Origin: Emiliania huxleyi CCMP1516
Taxonomy: Eukaryota > Haptophyta > Isochrysidales > Noelaerhabdaceae
Direction: 5' to 3'
Assembly (NCBI RefSeq): GCF_000372725.1
Contig: NW_005195441.1
Location: forward strand, 180,265 to 239,244
DNA: 58,980 bases
The notes beneath the pieces were generated by a model. It searched no databases, was not told the DNA's origin, and saw nothing but the letters and a program-made list of their open reading frames with translations. The position numbers and the translations under genes are program-made. This document shows positions 29,750-40,740 of the stretch, in pieces; the first letter of the stretch is position 1, and each line of letters starts with the position of its first letter.

Positions 29750-32183
29750 TCAACCTCCATCTCGTCGTCGCTCGAGGCGGCTTTGCAGTTGAAAGCCCTC
29801 GGCCGCCGTCACCGGAACGATCGTCTGCGAGGAAGCCAAACCCTGTTCTCGAGGCTCGCCTGCCGCGCCTGCCGCGCCGGCCGCGCCTGCCGCGCCTGCC
29901 GCGCCTGCCGCGCCTGCCGCGCCTGCCGCCGGCTCCGCAGCTGGAACCGTGACTACTGGCTCCACCGCCGCTCGCTCCGCCGCCTCGACCGCCCGCGCGT
30001 ATGCCACCGCCGCCTCCACCGCCTAATGTGTGCCAGGAAGCAGGTAATGCCGACCGGTGCGCAAATCGGCTGTCTTGCCACTCGCGGCCGTGAGGCCGTG
30101 TCGAAAGAGCCAACGAAAATGCGCCGCCCGCCAATAGTACCGGATGCTTCGAAGCGACCAGGTCCTCGCTCAACGACACCGCGGTAGCCGCTCCGGTTCC
30201 TGCTGTTGTCGGCCAAGTGCAGCCGCAACCCCTGCGCCTCCTCTAGCACGGGCGCCCTAGCTGCTGTTGTGGGCGCCGGCCTCGCTGCGCCTGGCGCCGC
30301 CGCCACCGCCACCGCCTCCACCACCTCCACCGCCTCCACCACCTCCACCGCGCCGCCCTCCTCCTCGTCGTCGTCAACCGCGACCAACACCGCCACATCC
30401 ACCTCCACCGCCTCCTCCGCTGCCGCCTCCGGCGGCAGCTGCAAACCCTCCGCCTCCACCACCGGCGCCGGTGCCTCGCCCTCTTCCTCTTCCTCCTCGC
30501 CCTCCTCTGGCTGCCGCGCCACCGCCGCCTCGTAGGCCACCGCCGCCTCCACTGCTGCGCGTAGGCGACCGTGCCGCGCGTACGCCACCGCCGCCTCCAC
30601 CGCCGTGCCGAAGACGCCGAGGTAGACCTGCCTTCCGTTCACAACGCGCCTTGCCTGAAAGCGGCCCCTCTCCAAGCTCACGCCCGTGTAGCCCGTGGCG
30701 TTGCTGCTGGACATGTGCAGTTGAAAGCCCTCGGCCGCCGTCACCGGAACGATCGTCTGCGAGGAAGCCAAACCCTGTTCTCGAGGCTCGCCTGCCGCGC
30801 CTGCCGCGCCTGCCGCGCCTGCAACGCCTGCCGCGCCTGCGGCGCCTGCCGCGCCTGCCGCGCCTGCCGCCGGCTCCGCAGCTGGAACCGTGACTACTGG
30901 CTCCACCGCCGCTCGCTCCTCCGCCTCGACCGCCCGCGCGTATGCCACCGCCGCCTCCACCGCCTAATGTGTGCCAGGAAGCAGGTAATGCCGACCGGTG
31001 CGCAAATCGGCTGTCTTGCCACTCGCGGCCGTGAGGCCGTGTCGAAAGAGCCAACGAAAATGCGCCGCCCGCCAATAGTACCGGATGCTTCGAAGCGACC
31101 AGGTCCTCGCTCAACGACACCGCGGTAGCCGCTCCGGTTCCTGCTGTTGTCGGCCAAGTGCAGCCGCAACCCCTGCGCCTCTAGCACGGGCGCCCTAGCT
31201 GCTGTTGTGGGCGCCGGCCTCGCTGCGCCTGGCGCCGCCGCCACCGCCACCGCCTGGTCCCGAGCCTGGGCCCCCGCATGCTCGCGCGTAGGCATCGCCG
31301 CCTCCACCGCGGTGCCGAAAATTCCGTCCACCTTGCGCTGCGCCTTCAAGCGGCCGGGGGTTTTCTTGTGGCGGGGCTTTTGCCTACTGCTCGCACGGCT
31401 GCTGCTGCTGCTGCTGCTGCTGGATTGCCGCGGCCTGCCCGATGTCGGGGGCGAGAATGGCGGAGGCGGAGCAGCTGGGCTCGCCTCCTTGCGCCGCTTG
31501 GCCTCTTCCTGTTCCTCTCCCGCCGCCTGCCTCGCAAGCCACGCTCCCGCCTCACTCCCTGCCAACCTTTGCAGCGCCTCATCCATGCCCTTTCTGGGCC
31601 TCTTGCCCCACCTCTTCCTCGGCTCTTTCCCCTCGCGAATGCGCCGCACGGCGTGTTCCGCCTGTCTGACGTACAAGTGTGGCCTGCACCTCGCCCGTTG
31701 GTTTTTCATCAGAATGTGTCTGAACTGCTCCGCCGCGTCCCGATGCCCCTTGTTGCCTTGTTGCTCGGCGAGACGCTGCGCGTACCGATCCATGCACACT
31801 ATCGCGCGGCGCCGGTGCTTCGCGTCCAGGTTCTGCAGAACTCCCGCCAGCGCCCCCCCCGCCGTGGGTGCGCTCGCCAACTCGGTCAGCAGCTCTAGCG
31901 CCGCACGGGTCACCCGCACTCCCGGTCGCACCTTGTCCGTCGCGGCGGTGATCGCCTCAGCCAGCTCATGATCCATCTTGAAGTGCCTTGGGTCCGCAGT
32001 CCGTGCCTCCTGCACAAACCTCTGAAGCTCCTCGGTGGTCCAGAATGCGTCCGCTGTTGCAGGAGAGGCAGTGGTGGCGGCGGCGGTGGTGGCGCCAGCC
32101 CACTGCGCACGGTTCTGCTCCGTGTCTGGGTCGTAACGGGGAACGGCATGTCGCTGCCGCTTCGGCCGGCCTTCTTCCGTCAT
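29750..32183 (-). CDS. multi-AP2/ERF-domain protein with internal duplication
   Basis: Three exons, 32183-31038, 30963-30097, 30022-29750, give 761 residues. The N-terminal 270 residues (MTEEGRPKRQRHAVPRYD, then a helical region with DRYAQRLAEQQGNKGHRD) are not recognised. They are followed by a serine run and a basic patch. AP2 domains follow: SGYRGVVERGPGRFEASGTI to RRIFVGSFDTAVEAAVAYAR, then TGYTGVSLERGRFQARRVV to VYLGVFGTAVEAAVAYAR, then a second SGYRGV copy. A degenerate remnant (VDGIFGTAVEAA) precedes the first. Linkers are alanine/glycine and glutamate-rich. Both introns are 74 bp, start with GC (ACG|GCC) and are identical copies, as they lie inside a 0.93-kb tandem duplication. The last exon ends early (GFQLQSRLERRRDGG), where a frame change hides an acidic tail that stays open to 29545. 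Likely a DNA-binding regulator. Confidence 0.75.
29784..31252. repeat. tandem duplication inside the AP2 gene
   Basis: The block 29784-30311 recurs at 30716-31252 almost unchanged (offset 932-941 because of a 9-bp alanine/glycine linker difference and a 3-bp indel). It carries half of an AP2 domain, the GC-AG intron and the GAAGAAG linker. Confidence 0.85.
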
Positions 32184-32494
32184 CGACTGGGCACCTCTGT
32201 TTTGAAGGTGGCGGGCCGCGGAGAGACGGTTGAACGCACGAACGCGGCGGAGTCACAACGACTCCCGAGCAGTGATGGCCACGAGAAGAAAATGATGAGA
32301 TCGCCCTCCAAGCGCAGTCCGACTTGAGGCGGGTGGAGTGTCTGTATTGCCGCGGCGCCCCTGTCGGTTCGGAGGCGGCCGCGCGCTTGGTGCCACGTCG
32401 ACCGGCTGCTCTCGCGGCGCCGAGGCGTGCCGCTTCGGTCATGTCACGCGCGCTGCGAGGTGTCTTTTGGCAGGGGCGGCGCCCGACGGATGGC

Positions 32495-32779
32495 TGTGAA
32501 GGTCTTCAGTGACCACTCACAAGCTGTTCCAAGGCCCGACAGAAATGTACTGTCAAAACTTTGTTCAAACAAAAGTCCTGGCCCGCGGCCCCCACACCCA
32601 CAATGACTATCAATCCAGGCTGCGGGTGAAGGGCAAAACCGCGCCGCTGCAGAACGGTTTTTGCAAAACCGCGCCGCAGCGGTACGAAACTGCGCAGATG
32701 CAGTCCAGGGGTGGTAAGGACACTATGTGTGTGTGTGTGGCCGTAGACTAGACGGCTGCGCGGTCGTCGGTCTTCAACA
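32495..32779 (-). repeat. 3' LTR of the inner copia element
   Basis: 285 bp, identical by eye to 35990-36274. Bounded by TG..CA on the minus strand and preceded on that strand by the polypurine tract at 32781-32793. Confidence 0.88.
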
Positions 32780-32990
32780 GCCCCCCATCCTCGCATCGGG
32801 TAGCGAGGCTGAGGATCTGAAGAAGCTAGACGACTCCTACATCTCCTACTATCGCGCGCACAATTGCGCAGCCTCCTCAAGGGTGGAGGACGAACATACA
32901 AGTGACTCGGGGAGCTCCAGGAGCGCCCATACTGCCGGTTGTCGACTACATTTGATGAAGGGGAAGTCGGCGTTTCCCCTCTGTGCCGTC

Positions 32991-35946
32991 CTAGGCGGTG
33001 TCGTTCATGATCTCCTTGCGGAACGACTCGAACTCCTTGCGCGGGAGCGGCTTGGTGAAGAAGTCGGCGAAGTTCTTGAGGCTCTCGACGTACTCGACCT
33101 TGACCTCCCCGGACTCGACGAGCTCGCGAATCTTGAGCTCCTTAGGTAGCGTTCGCACGCTCGCACGCCCCATTCTGCCACGGCTCGTAGGGGCAGCTGT
33201 TGCGGAGGGTGATGCCGTACTTGAGGCAGAGCTCGCGCACGGCGCTGGAGTTGAGGACGACCTCGTTGTCGCAGAACGCAACTCCTCCGCGGAACGTGTG
33301 GCCGTCCTTTCCCTCGTTCTCGGCGAAGTACTTGCGCAGGTAGGCAGGCGTCTGGCCCTTGGTCTGCAGGATGTACGGCGTGATGGTGCTGGTGTGCTCG
33401 TCGACGACCATGAGTGCGTAGCAGTGCCCATCGACGCCTACCACACCCTTGGGCGACCAGAGGTCGTAGTGCGACGAGCCCCCGAAGCGAGTGGCCAGTG
33501 GCCGGCCGGTGCTGCGCCGCGCGTGGTACTTGGCGTTCGCCTGCAGCGCGGCGTCGTCGAGGCCCTCGTTGCGGTCCATCTTGGAGAGGTCTGGCACGCC
33601 GTCCGCGATCTTGCTGAGGTCCTTTAGCGCGTCGCCGGAGATGCACAGGGCGTGCCGCCAGAAGGTGCCATCCGTCGGGCGCCGCCCCGGCTTGCCGCGC
33701 ACGATGGCCTTGGCGGCGTTGGCGCCGACGGATGCGCCGAGCGGCATCAGGTGGATGTTGAAGTCCTCCCCGAAGTAGATGGTCTGCCCGGAGGGGTAGT
33801 TGAAGCGTGGTGGGCAGAGGTCGAAGCGGACCACGATGTTCTGCGCCTTGCACTCTTTGACGCTGACGAGAGGCATGGCGAGTCCGGGCGCGTACAGCGC
33901 GTTCACCCACTCGGTGTTCACAACCTTGGTGTCCTGCGGCTTGGTCGGGTCAGCCAGCGCGAAGGCGTACGCGGTGCCGACGCCCTTCGCCTTGAGGTAG
34001 TCGTTGTTTGCGCAGCGGATGTAGATGGGCTTCTCGGGCTCGCGCCACCCGTGAGGGAAGTAGTCGGGCGTCGGGAACATGTTCATGCCCGCCTTGGAGT
34101 CGACGCCAGCGGCATACGATCCCGGCATGTTCACACCGGCGGTCGTGTCGTACGCGTCGACGACCTTGACATGCCCGACAAGCGCGTGTGCCTGCATCGC
34201 GTCCATGCGCGCCACGTACATGGCGAGCATGATGCACGTGTACGAGAGGACGAGCGGGACCGTCTTGGGCACGTCGATGTCATTCACCGCGCGGAACATG
34301 TCGCCCGCGACCTTGCGGTAGATCGGCTGGAGCGGGTCCTCCTCGATGGCGTACTCTGCTCCGCCACCTGAGCCAGTCGCCGGCCCGGTGGACAGCTCGA
34401 GGGGTAGTGCGGTGACGGACTCGACCATCACGCCCATGTTCGAGGGCTCGTCCACGGCGTCGGCCACAGGCGTGCCGATCGAGGCAGGCGAGCCCATGTA
34501 GACCGGGATGAGGCACGCGAGCAGGACGAGTAGGATGGAAGCGCCGATGTACGGGCGAGGCAGCGCGGTGACGAACGAGGTGAACTTGACCCACAGCCCG
34601 CCGCGCGCCCGTGCCTCCGCCGCATTGCGCGCCGCCGTCTTGGCCTTGAGGATGGCGGGCGTGTCGGTGGGGTTGGAGTCGGGGAAGGTGTCCTCGACCT
34701 GGTCGGTGCCGACGCCAGCGACAAAGCCGCCGACGATGCCGTCCGGGTCGAACGTGCGGGTGACAGAGTCGGCCAGCGCCGCCCGCACCTCCTCGTGGTC
34801 GGTCGCGGTGGAGTCCGACTTCTTGAAGGGGTCGTGCGGGAGGGTGCGGCCGGGGGACTTGGCGCACACCTTCTTGTACGAGGACTGGGCCATGCGCACC
34901 TTCGTCTCGTGGTCGATGCGGTCGGGGAGTTCCTCGAGCACCTTGGCGACAGGGACCCCCTTGCAGATGAGGTCGCCGATGCACTTGCCACCGTGCAACC
35001 CATTGCAGTGGGGGCACGGCTTGCGCCCAGCGGCTGCGCGGCCGCCGCGGTCCCCGCCGCCCTTGTCGGACTTGATCTGCGCCTGGAGAGCGGCGACCTG
35101 GGACTCGGCGGCCGCGAGCTTCTCCTTGAGCACGCCTTGCGAGGCAATCTCCGCCTCGAACGCCGCCTGCGCAGCCGCCTTGGCCTCGTTGGCGCGGTCC
35201 GCGTTGTCTTGGTCGAGGATGCCCTGCATCGCGAGCGTGGACGCCTTGAGGCCGTACGTCTTGCCCGATTGCGCGGCGAGTTGGCGCTGTATGCCGATCT
35301 GCACGCGCATGTTTGCGCCGAGCGTGGCCCCCTTGGCGGCGATCGCGTCGAGGATGTATTCCTCGATCACCTCGTCGGGGAGGTGCCACTGGGAGTCCTT
35401 GAGCAACTTGTTCGCCTGCTCGATGCCCGTCTTGAACTTGGCGAGGCTCGCGGACGTGAGGTCCTTGAGAGCGTCGGGGGAGTACGCCTTCTCGAGATCC
35501 GCGCGCAGCGCCTTCGTGCGCACGTTCTTGGAGTTCGTGTCCTCCGACTCGATGAGCGACTTGATCGCCGCGATGCCCTTCTTGATGTCGTCGTAGTGGT
35601 CGGCGTCCTCGTCCGCCAACATCTCGGCGAGCGTGTCGTCGTCCTTGACGGCGTTCTGCAGCGCACCGTAGAGTTGGCGCGACAGAGTCACCGACAGGTC
35701 CTTGAAGAACTTGTCGATCATGGCCGGGATGAGGCCGTCCGCAGTGCCGATGTTCTTGTAGCGCACGTGCAGCGCGACCGCCTCGGCCTCGCGCTCCGCG
35801 CCCGGCCGGATGGTGCCCACCTCGATGATGTCGAGGAGGTACTTGTGTTGCTTCGCCGCGGTCCGCAGGTTGCGGAACCACTCGTTGAACTCCCGCTCGG
35901 AGCTCTGTTTGTAGGCCGGAATCACCAGCTTGTCCGTCGACGACAT
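32991..35946 (-). CDS. copia Gag-integrase polyprotein with the RT region deleted
   Basis: Starts MSSTDKLVIPAYKQ. Gag has a capsid-like helical region and a CPHCNGLHGGKC zinc knuckle at about residue 320. A hydrophobic segment (YIGASILLVLLACLIPVYMG) follows, unusual for copia Gag-Pol. The protease-like region and integrase come next, the latter with YDLWSPKGVVGVDGH, AFCDNEVVLNSSAV and PYEPWQNGACERANAT, supplying the D, D, E core. At about 33150 the integrase stops abruptly and DNA for the RNase H end (KELKIRELVESGEVKV, ending NDTA) follows in another register, so the reverse transcriptase is gone. Compared with the outer copy about 2.1 kb is missing. The element cannot copy itself without help. 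Confidence 0.85.
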
Positions 35947-35989
35947 GTTGTCGTAATGTCCCGGGGATCGTTGCCCCGCCGCTACCAAC

Positions 35990-36274
35990 TGTGAAGGTCT
36001 TCAGTGACCACTCACAAGCTGTTCCAAGGCCCGACAGAAATGTACTGTCAAAACTTTGTTCAAACAAAAGTCCTGGCCCGCGGCCCCCACACCCACAATG
36101 ACTATCAATCCAGGCTGCGGGTGAAGGGCAAAACCGCGCCGCTGCAGAACGGTTTTTGCAAAACCGCGCCGCAGCGGTACGAAACTGCGCAGATGCAGTC
36201 CAGGGGTGGTAAGGACACTATGTGTGTGTGTGTGGCCGTAGACTAGACGGCTGCGCGGTCGTCGGTCTTCAACA
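35990..36274 (-). repeat. 5' LTR of the inner copia element
   Basis: Precedes the primer binding site and Gag ATG (35946) on the minus strand. Contains two GCAAAACCGCGCCGC-type repeats and a GT run. Confidence 0.88.
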
Positions 36275-36276
36275 AT

Positions 36277-39103
36277 GGCACCTTCTGGCGGCACGCCCTG
36301 TGCATCTCCGGCGACGCGCTAAAGGATCTCAGCAAGATCGCGGACGGCGTGCCAGACCTCTCCAAGATGGACCGCAACGAGGGCCTCGACGACGCCGCGC
36401 TGCAGGCGAACGCCAAGTACCACGCGCGGCGCAGCACCGGCCGGCCACTGGCCACTCGCTTCGGAGGCTCGTCGCACTACGACCTCTGGTCGCCCAAGGG
36501 TGTGGTAGGCGTCGATGGGCACCGCTACGCACTCATGGTCGTCGACGAGCACACCAGCACCATCACGCCGTACATCCTGCAGACCAAGGGCCAGACGCCT
36601 GCCTACCTGCGCAAGTACTTCGCCGAGAACGAGGGAAAGGACGGCCACACGTTCCGCGGAGGGGTTGCGTTCTGCGACAACGAGGTCGTCCTCAACTCCA
36701 GCGCCGTGCGCGAACTCTGTCTCAAGTACGGCATCACCCTCCGCAACAGCTGCCCCTACGAGCCGTGGCAGAATGGGGCGTGCGAGCGTGCGAACGCTAC
36801 CTGCGGCAGGATCGTGCGGGAGATGATGGCGCGCGCAGGGGGGCATGGCGCCACCCAGCTCTACCAGTACTGGGGCTACGCCTGGGTGTACGCGGCCACC
36901 ATCGCCAACGCCACCTTTGCCGTGCGCGACACCGGCAAGTCAGCGTACGAGCTCAAGACCGGGCAGCGCCCCAAGATGAACATGTTCTACCCGTGGGCGT
37001 GCAAGATGATCGTCAAGTCGCCCCCCCACCTTGTGGCGAACGGTGTCTCACCCACGGGCGAGATGGCGGCCTTCCTCGGCATCTCGCGCACTTCGCCCGG
37101 CTGGAAGTACGTCATCACCGAGGGTCCGCGCAAGGGGCACATCGGCACCACCACGCAGGCGACCTTCTGCGTCAACGAGCTCTGGAATGGCATCGAGTAC
37201 CGTGCTCCTACCTCCGACCTCACCCCGACGGACATCGAGGGCGCGTGGCCGGAGCCTGTGACCGCGGACGAGACGCCCGACGAGTCTGACAAGGCTACGC
37301 TCGACAACAACGTGACCCGCGGCGACTCCGTCTTCCTCCCCACCACCGACAACCACGCCGGGGGGCTGACCCTCGACGAGGAGGTGGTGATCATGCCAGA
37401 CCCGGCCAATGACGGCAACGTCAACCCGCCCGCAGCGGGTGCGCCTGCGCCGCGCACCACCCGCAGCCGCGGCGGCGTCTCGACGGGCGAGTACAACAAC
37501 ATGCTCAACGCCCGCCTCGCCGCCAATGCCACGCCCTTCGGTATCTGGGCGGCTGCGGCGGCCGCATCCCCATCGACGTCGGTCTACCGCAACACCACGG
37601 ATCAGTGCGTCGCGTACATGTCGAGCGTGGACGGCCAGATCATGCCCATGCCGGACAACATCGTGCCCAAGCACTACAAGGACATCGCCAACATCCGCGA
37701 CCCCAAGCTGCGCGACGCGTGGTACAAGGCGTATGACACCGAGTTCCTCGGCCTCATCCAGAACGGCACGCTCAAGCCCATGCGCCGCCCCGCCAAGGTG
37801 CGCGTCCTCCCGCTGAAGGAGATCGCCTCCCGGAAGTCCGACGGCCGGTGCAAGTGGCGCGGCTGTGTCATGGGCAACCTGATGCGGCCCGGCGTCGACT
37901 TCACCAAGACCTTCGCGAGCGTGGTCCGCTACGGCACGACCCGCACCGTGCTCAACGTGGCCGCGCAGGAGGACATGGAGCTCATCACGTGCGACCAGCC
38001 CATGGCGTACACCTGGGCGGAGCGCGGGGAGGGCGAGACCTGGTACTGCGAGATGCCGAAGGGGCTCAAGGGCAAGCCCGAGTACTGCTACATCGATCCC
38101 ATCACCGGCGAGGAGAAGGACATGGTGTGCGAGGTCGGCAACCTCTACGGCGCACCATCCGCAGGTAACGCTTGGTGGAACCACGTCAAGTCCATCAACA
38201 AGGCGTTTCCTGGGCTCGTTCAGTCCGAGGCGGACCCGAGCTGCTTCATCCTCACCCGCAACAGCACGAAACTCATCGTCGTCATCTACGTGGACGACTT
38301 CGGCATCTTCCACTCCGGGACCACCGCTGGCAAAGCGCTCGCGCACGAGTACATCGAGCACTTCAACAAGCACGTCGGCAAGCCGCTCAAGGTCCACGAG
38401 GGAAAGGTGCACGAGTTCCTCGGGCTCACCATCACCAAGACGCAGACCGGTTTCAAGCTGTCTGCCAGCAAGTACATCGACATGCTGCGCGCGCGCTTCT
38501 TCCCCTCAGGCGTCACGCACGCGGGCTATGGCGCGCTGCATGGCTTGGCCCGACGCGAACATCGAGGCCGCCGCCGAGCGCTGCCTCATCTACCTCATCG
38601 GCACGCAGGACCTCGGCCTCCACTACGAGCGCGTTGCCGACCCCAAGCTCTTCGGCTGCTCCGACGCGAACTGGTGCACCCGCCAGAGCACCTCCGGCTG
38701 CGCCTTCAAGATCGGCACCGCGATCATCTCGTACTTCTCCAAGAAGCAGGGTCACATCTCCCTCTCGACGTTCGAGGCCGAGATCTCTGCCGGCACGCTG
38801 GCCGCTTGCGAGGCGGTCCACCTGCGCTCGCTCCTCGCGTCGCTCGGCTACAAGCCCAAGGGCCCGACCGTCATCAAGATCGACAACACGGCCGCGCTGC
38901 GCGTCGCCGAGGACCCGGTCATGCACGACAAGACGAAGCACATCCTGCGCAAGGAGCTCAAGATTCGCGAGCTCGTCGAGTCCGGGGAGGTCAAGGTCGA
39001 GTACGTCAAGAGCCTCAAGAACTTCGCCGACTTCTTCACCAAGCCGCTCCCGCGCAAGGAGTTCGAGTCGTTCCGCAAGGAGATCATGAACGACACCGCC
39101 TAG
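36277..39103 (+). pseudogene. copia integrase - reverse transcriptase - RNase H, 5'-truncated and frameshifted
   Basis: One frame from 36277 to about 38515 encodes the end of the pre-integrase region, the integrase core (DLWSPKGVVGVDGHRY, FCDNEVVL, QNGACERAN), a linker with TTRSRGGVSTGEYNNML, and a reverse transcriptase (WRGCVMGNLMRPGVDFTKTF, VGNLYGAPSAGNAWW, and the polymerase motif VIYVDDFGIFHS). Near 38510 a deletion and frame change occur. The RNase H domain continues in another frame to 39103: LFGCSDANWCTRQSTSGC, SLSTFEAEISAGTLAACEAV, DNTAALRVAEDP, HDKTKHI. It lacks Gag and has the break, so it is dead, but it supplies the family's RT sequence that the inner copy lost. Confidence 0.88.
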
Positions 39104-39314
39104 GACGGCACAGAGGGGAAACGCCGACTTCCCCTTCATCAAATGTAGTCGACAACCGGCAGTATGGGCGCTCCTGGAGCTCCCCGAGTCACCTGTATGT
39201 TCGTCCTCCACCCTTGAGGAGGCTGCGCAATTGTGCGCGCGATAGTAGGAGATTTAGGAGTCGTCTAGCTTCTTCAGCTCCTCAGCGTCGCTACCCGATG
39301 CGAGGATGGGGGGC

Positions 39315-39527
39315 TGTTGAAGACCGACGACCGCGCAGCCGTCTAGTCTACGGCCACACACACACACATAGTGTCCTTACCACCCCTGGACTGCATCTGC
39401 GCAGTTTCGTACCGCTGCGGCGCGGTTTTGCAAAAACCGTTCTGCAGCGGCGCGGTTTTGCCCTTCACCCGCAGCCTGGATTGATAGTCATTGTGGGTGT
39501 GGGGGCCGCGGGCCAGGACTTTTGTTT
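39315..39527 (+). repeat. truncated 3' LTR of the outer copia element
   Basis: First 213 of 285 LTR bases, in opposite orientation to the inner LTRs. The match ends after GGACTTTTGTTT, where unrelated DNA begins. Confidence 0.85.
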
Positions 39528-40219
39528 CGGTCGCGGCATGCCGCATCAATCTTGCCGCGCCCGGCCAGCTCGTTCGCGAGCCAGTCCGGGGCGACCGTCG
39601 TCGCCACGGTCCCCTGGGGAACTGTGGCGTACACCTTGCTGGGGCCGCGTCGATACCCGTCGTCCCTCTCCGGGGGCAGCGAGTATTCGACTCCTATGTT
39701 GGACCCGGCCTGGCTGCGCGCCTGCGCAGCTGCAGACCGCAGCCCGGCCACCACGTACTCGATGTTCTCGCGCAGCTGCGCGCGCGGGGCCTCCGCGCGC
39801 TCGGCCTCGCTCGCGGCGCGCTCGCCAGCCTCCTTCGCCCGGCGCTCCTTCTGCCGGATCTTCTTGGCCTTGCGTGCCGCGGCCCGAGCCGCGAGCTGCT
39901 CCTTGGTGAGCTCCTTCTTCTTTGGCGCGGTGCGCTCGACGTACGAGCGCTCCGCCGCCTGAACCGGCTCGCGGTCGCCCGCGGCCTTCTCGTGCTTCAG
40001 GTCGATCTCGATGGTCGCGTAGCCAGGCCTTATCAGCCTGACCTGCGACGCACCTGCGATCCTTGCGACCATCACCGCGTCCTCCAGTTGCGCGCGATCG
40101 GAGCTATTCCAGCGTCCGCTGCGCATCCCCGGCGGCACGACGGTGGCCGGCGCTTGCGCACCAGCCCCGTCCGCCACCGGGTCCGCGGCCGCGGTCCCTG
40201 TCATAGCTACGCGCGCCAT
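39488..40219 (-). CDS. uncharacterised lysine/alanine-rich ORF ending in LTR sequence
   Basis: 243 residues from ATG 40219. A basic coiled stretch (KKKELTKEQLAARAAARKAK and on) is followed by a more ordered part (YVVAGLRSAAAQARSQAG, then VYATVPQGTVATTVAPDWL). The last dozen residues and the stop codon are read from the truncated copia LTR, so the ORF is a chimera created by the LTR breakpoint at 39527. No domain recognised; it may be the Gag-like part of another element. A 30-bp perfect palindrome lies 20 bases upstream of the ATG. Confidence 0.4.
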   Translation of the reverse strand: MARVAMTGTAAADPVADGAGAQAPATVVPPGMRSGRWNSSDRAQLEDAVMVARIAGASQVRLIRPGYATIEIDLKHEKAAGDREPVQAAERSYVERTAPKKKELTKEQLAARAAARKAKKIRQKERRAKEAGERAASEAERAEAPRAQLRENIEYVVAGLRSAAAQARSQAGSNIGVEYSLPPERDDGYRRGPSKVYATVPQGTVATTVAPDWLANELAGRGKIDAACRDRNKSPGPRPPHPQ

Positions 40220-40238
40220 GGAGAACGGCGGGCACTCA

Positions 40239-40268
40239 GGGTGAGTAGACTGCGCAGTCTACTCACCC
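40239..40268. repeat. perfect 30-bp palindrome
   Basis: GGGTGAGTAGACTGC followed by its exact reverse complement. Each arm contains GTGAGT, a consensus splice donor, on opposite strands. Confidence 0.9.
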
Positions 40269-40296
40269 GGGTGGGTGGCGGCTCATATAGTTCGAC

Positions 40297-40660
40297 AAGA
40301 TGCCGAGGAAGGCCGCCATCTCGCCTGTGGGTGAGACACCGTTCGCCACAAGGTGGGGGGGCGACTTGACGATCATCTTGCACGCCCACGGGTAGAACAT
40401 GTTCATCTTGGGGCGCTGCCCGGTCTTGAGCTCGTACGCTGACTTGCCGGTGTCGCGCACGGCGAAGGTGGCGTTGGCGATGGTGGCCGCGTACACCCAG
40501 GCGTAACCCCAGTACTGGTAGAGCTGGGCGGCGCCATGCCCCCCTGCGCGCGTCATCATCTCCCGCACGATCCTGCCGCAGGTAGCGTTCGCACGCTCGC
40601 ACGCCCCATTCTGCCACGGCTCGTAGGGGCAGCTGTTGCGGAGGGTGATGCCGTGCTTGA
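40297..40660 (-). pseudogene. third copia integrase fragment
   Basis: The minus strand encodes the same integrase stretch as the outer copia copy, from GITLRNSCPYEPWQNGACER through YAWVYAATIANATFAV to GVSPTGEMAAFLGI. It starts and stops without LTRs and has a few substitutions (for example MMTRAGGHGAAQ). It abuts a 9-bp minisatellite on one side and a 30-bp palindrome region on the other. A dispersed remnant. Confidence 0.85.
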
Positions 40661-40668
40661 ACCCCTGC

Positions 40669-40740
40669 CCTCCGACCCCTCCGACCCCTCCGACCCCTCC
40701 GACCCCTCCGACCCCTCCGACCCCTCCGACCCCTCCCAAC
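40669..40740. repeat. (CCGACCCCT)n minisatellite
   Basis: Seven or eight units of the 9-mer CCGACCCCT. In frame it gives GGV repeats fused to the integrase fragment. Confidence 0.9.

Larger units (their letters stand above)
32495..36274 (-). mobile_element. Ty1/copia LTR retrotransposon, inner (nested) copy, RT deleted
   Basis: Identical 285-bp LTRs at 32495-32779 and 35990-36274 (minus strand: TGTTGAAGACC to CTTCACA) flank the element, with a 5-bp target-site duplication ATGGC at 32490-32494 and 36275-36279. Next to the 5' LTR, TGGTAGCGGCGGGG two bases in resembles the complement of an initiator tRNA-Met 3' end, a usual copia primer site. A purine tract GAGGATGGGGGG precedes the 3' LTR. Identical LTRs imply recent insertion. 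It sits inside another copy of the same family in opposite orientation. Confidence 0.88.
36275..39527 (+). mobile_element. Ty1/copia retrotransposon, outer copy, split by the inner copy
   Basis: Resumes at the target-site duplication with GGCACCTTCTGGCGG, exactly where 32474-32494 stops (GGGGCGGCGCCCGACGGATGGC-type sequence), so the inner element inserted into it. It is truncated at 32474 on the left and inside its 3' LTR (39315-39527) on the right. The polypurine tract lies just before 39315. Confidence 0.85.

Noticed and set aside
36349..39909. Single 1186-residue copia protein to 39909
   Set aside because: After about 38515 this frame is out of register; the true RNase H sequence is in another frame and ends at 39103.
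40669..40740. CRISPR array
   Set aside because: Contiguous 9-bp units without spacers in a eukaryotic genome: a minisatellite.
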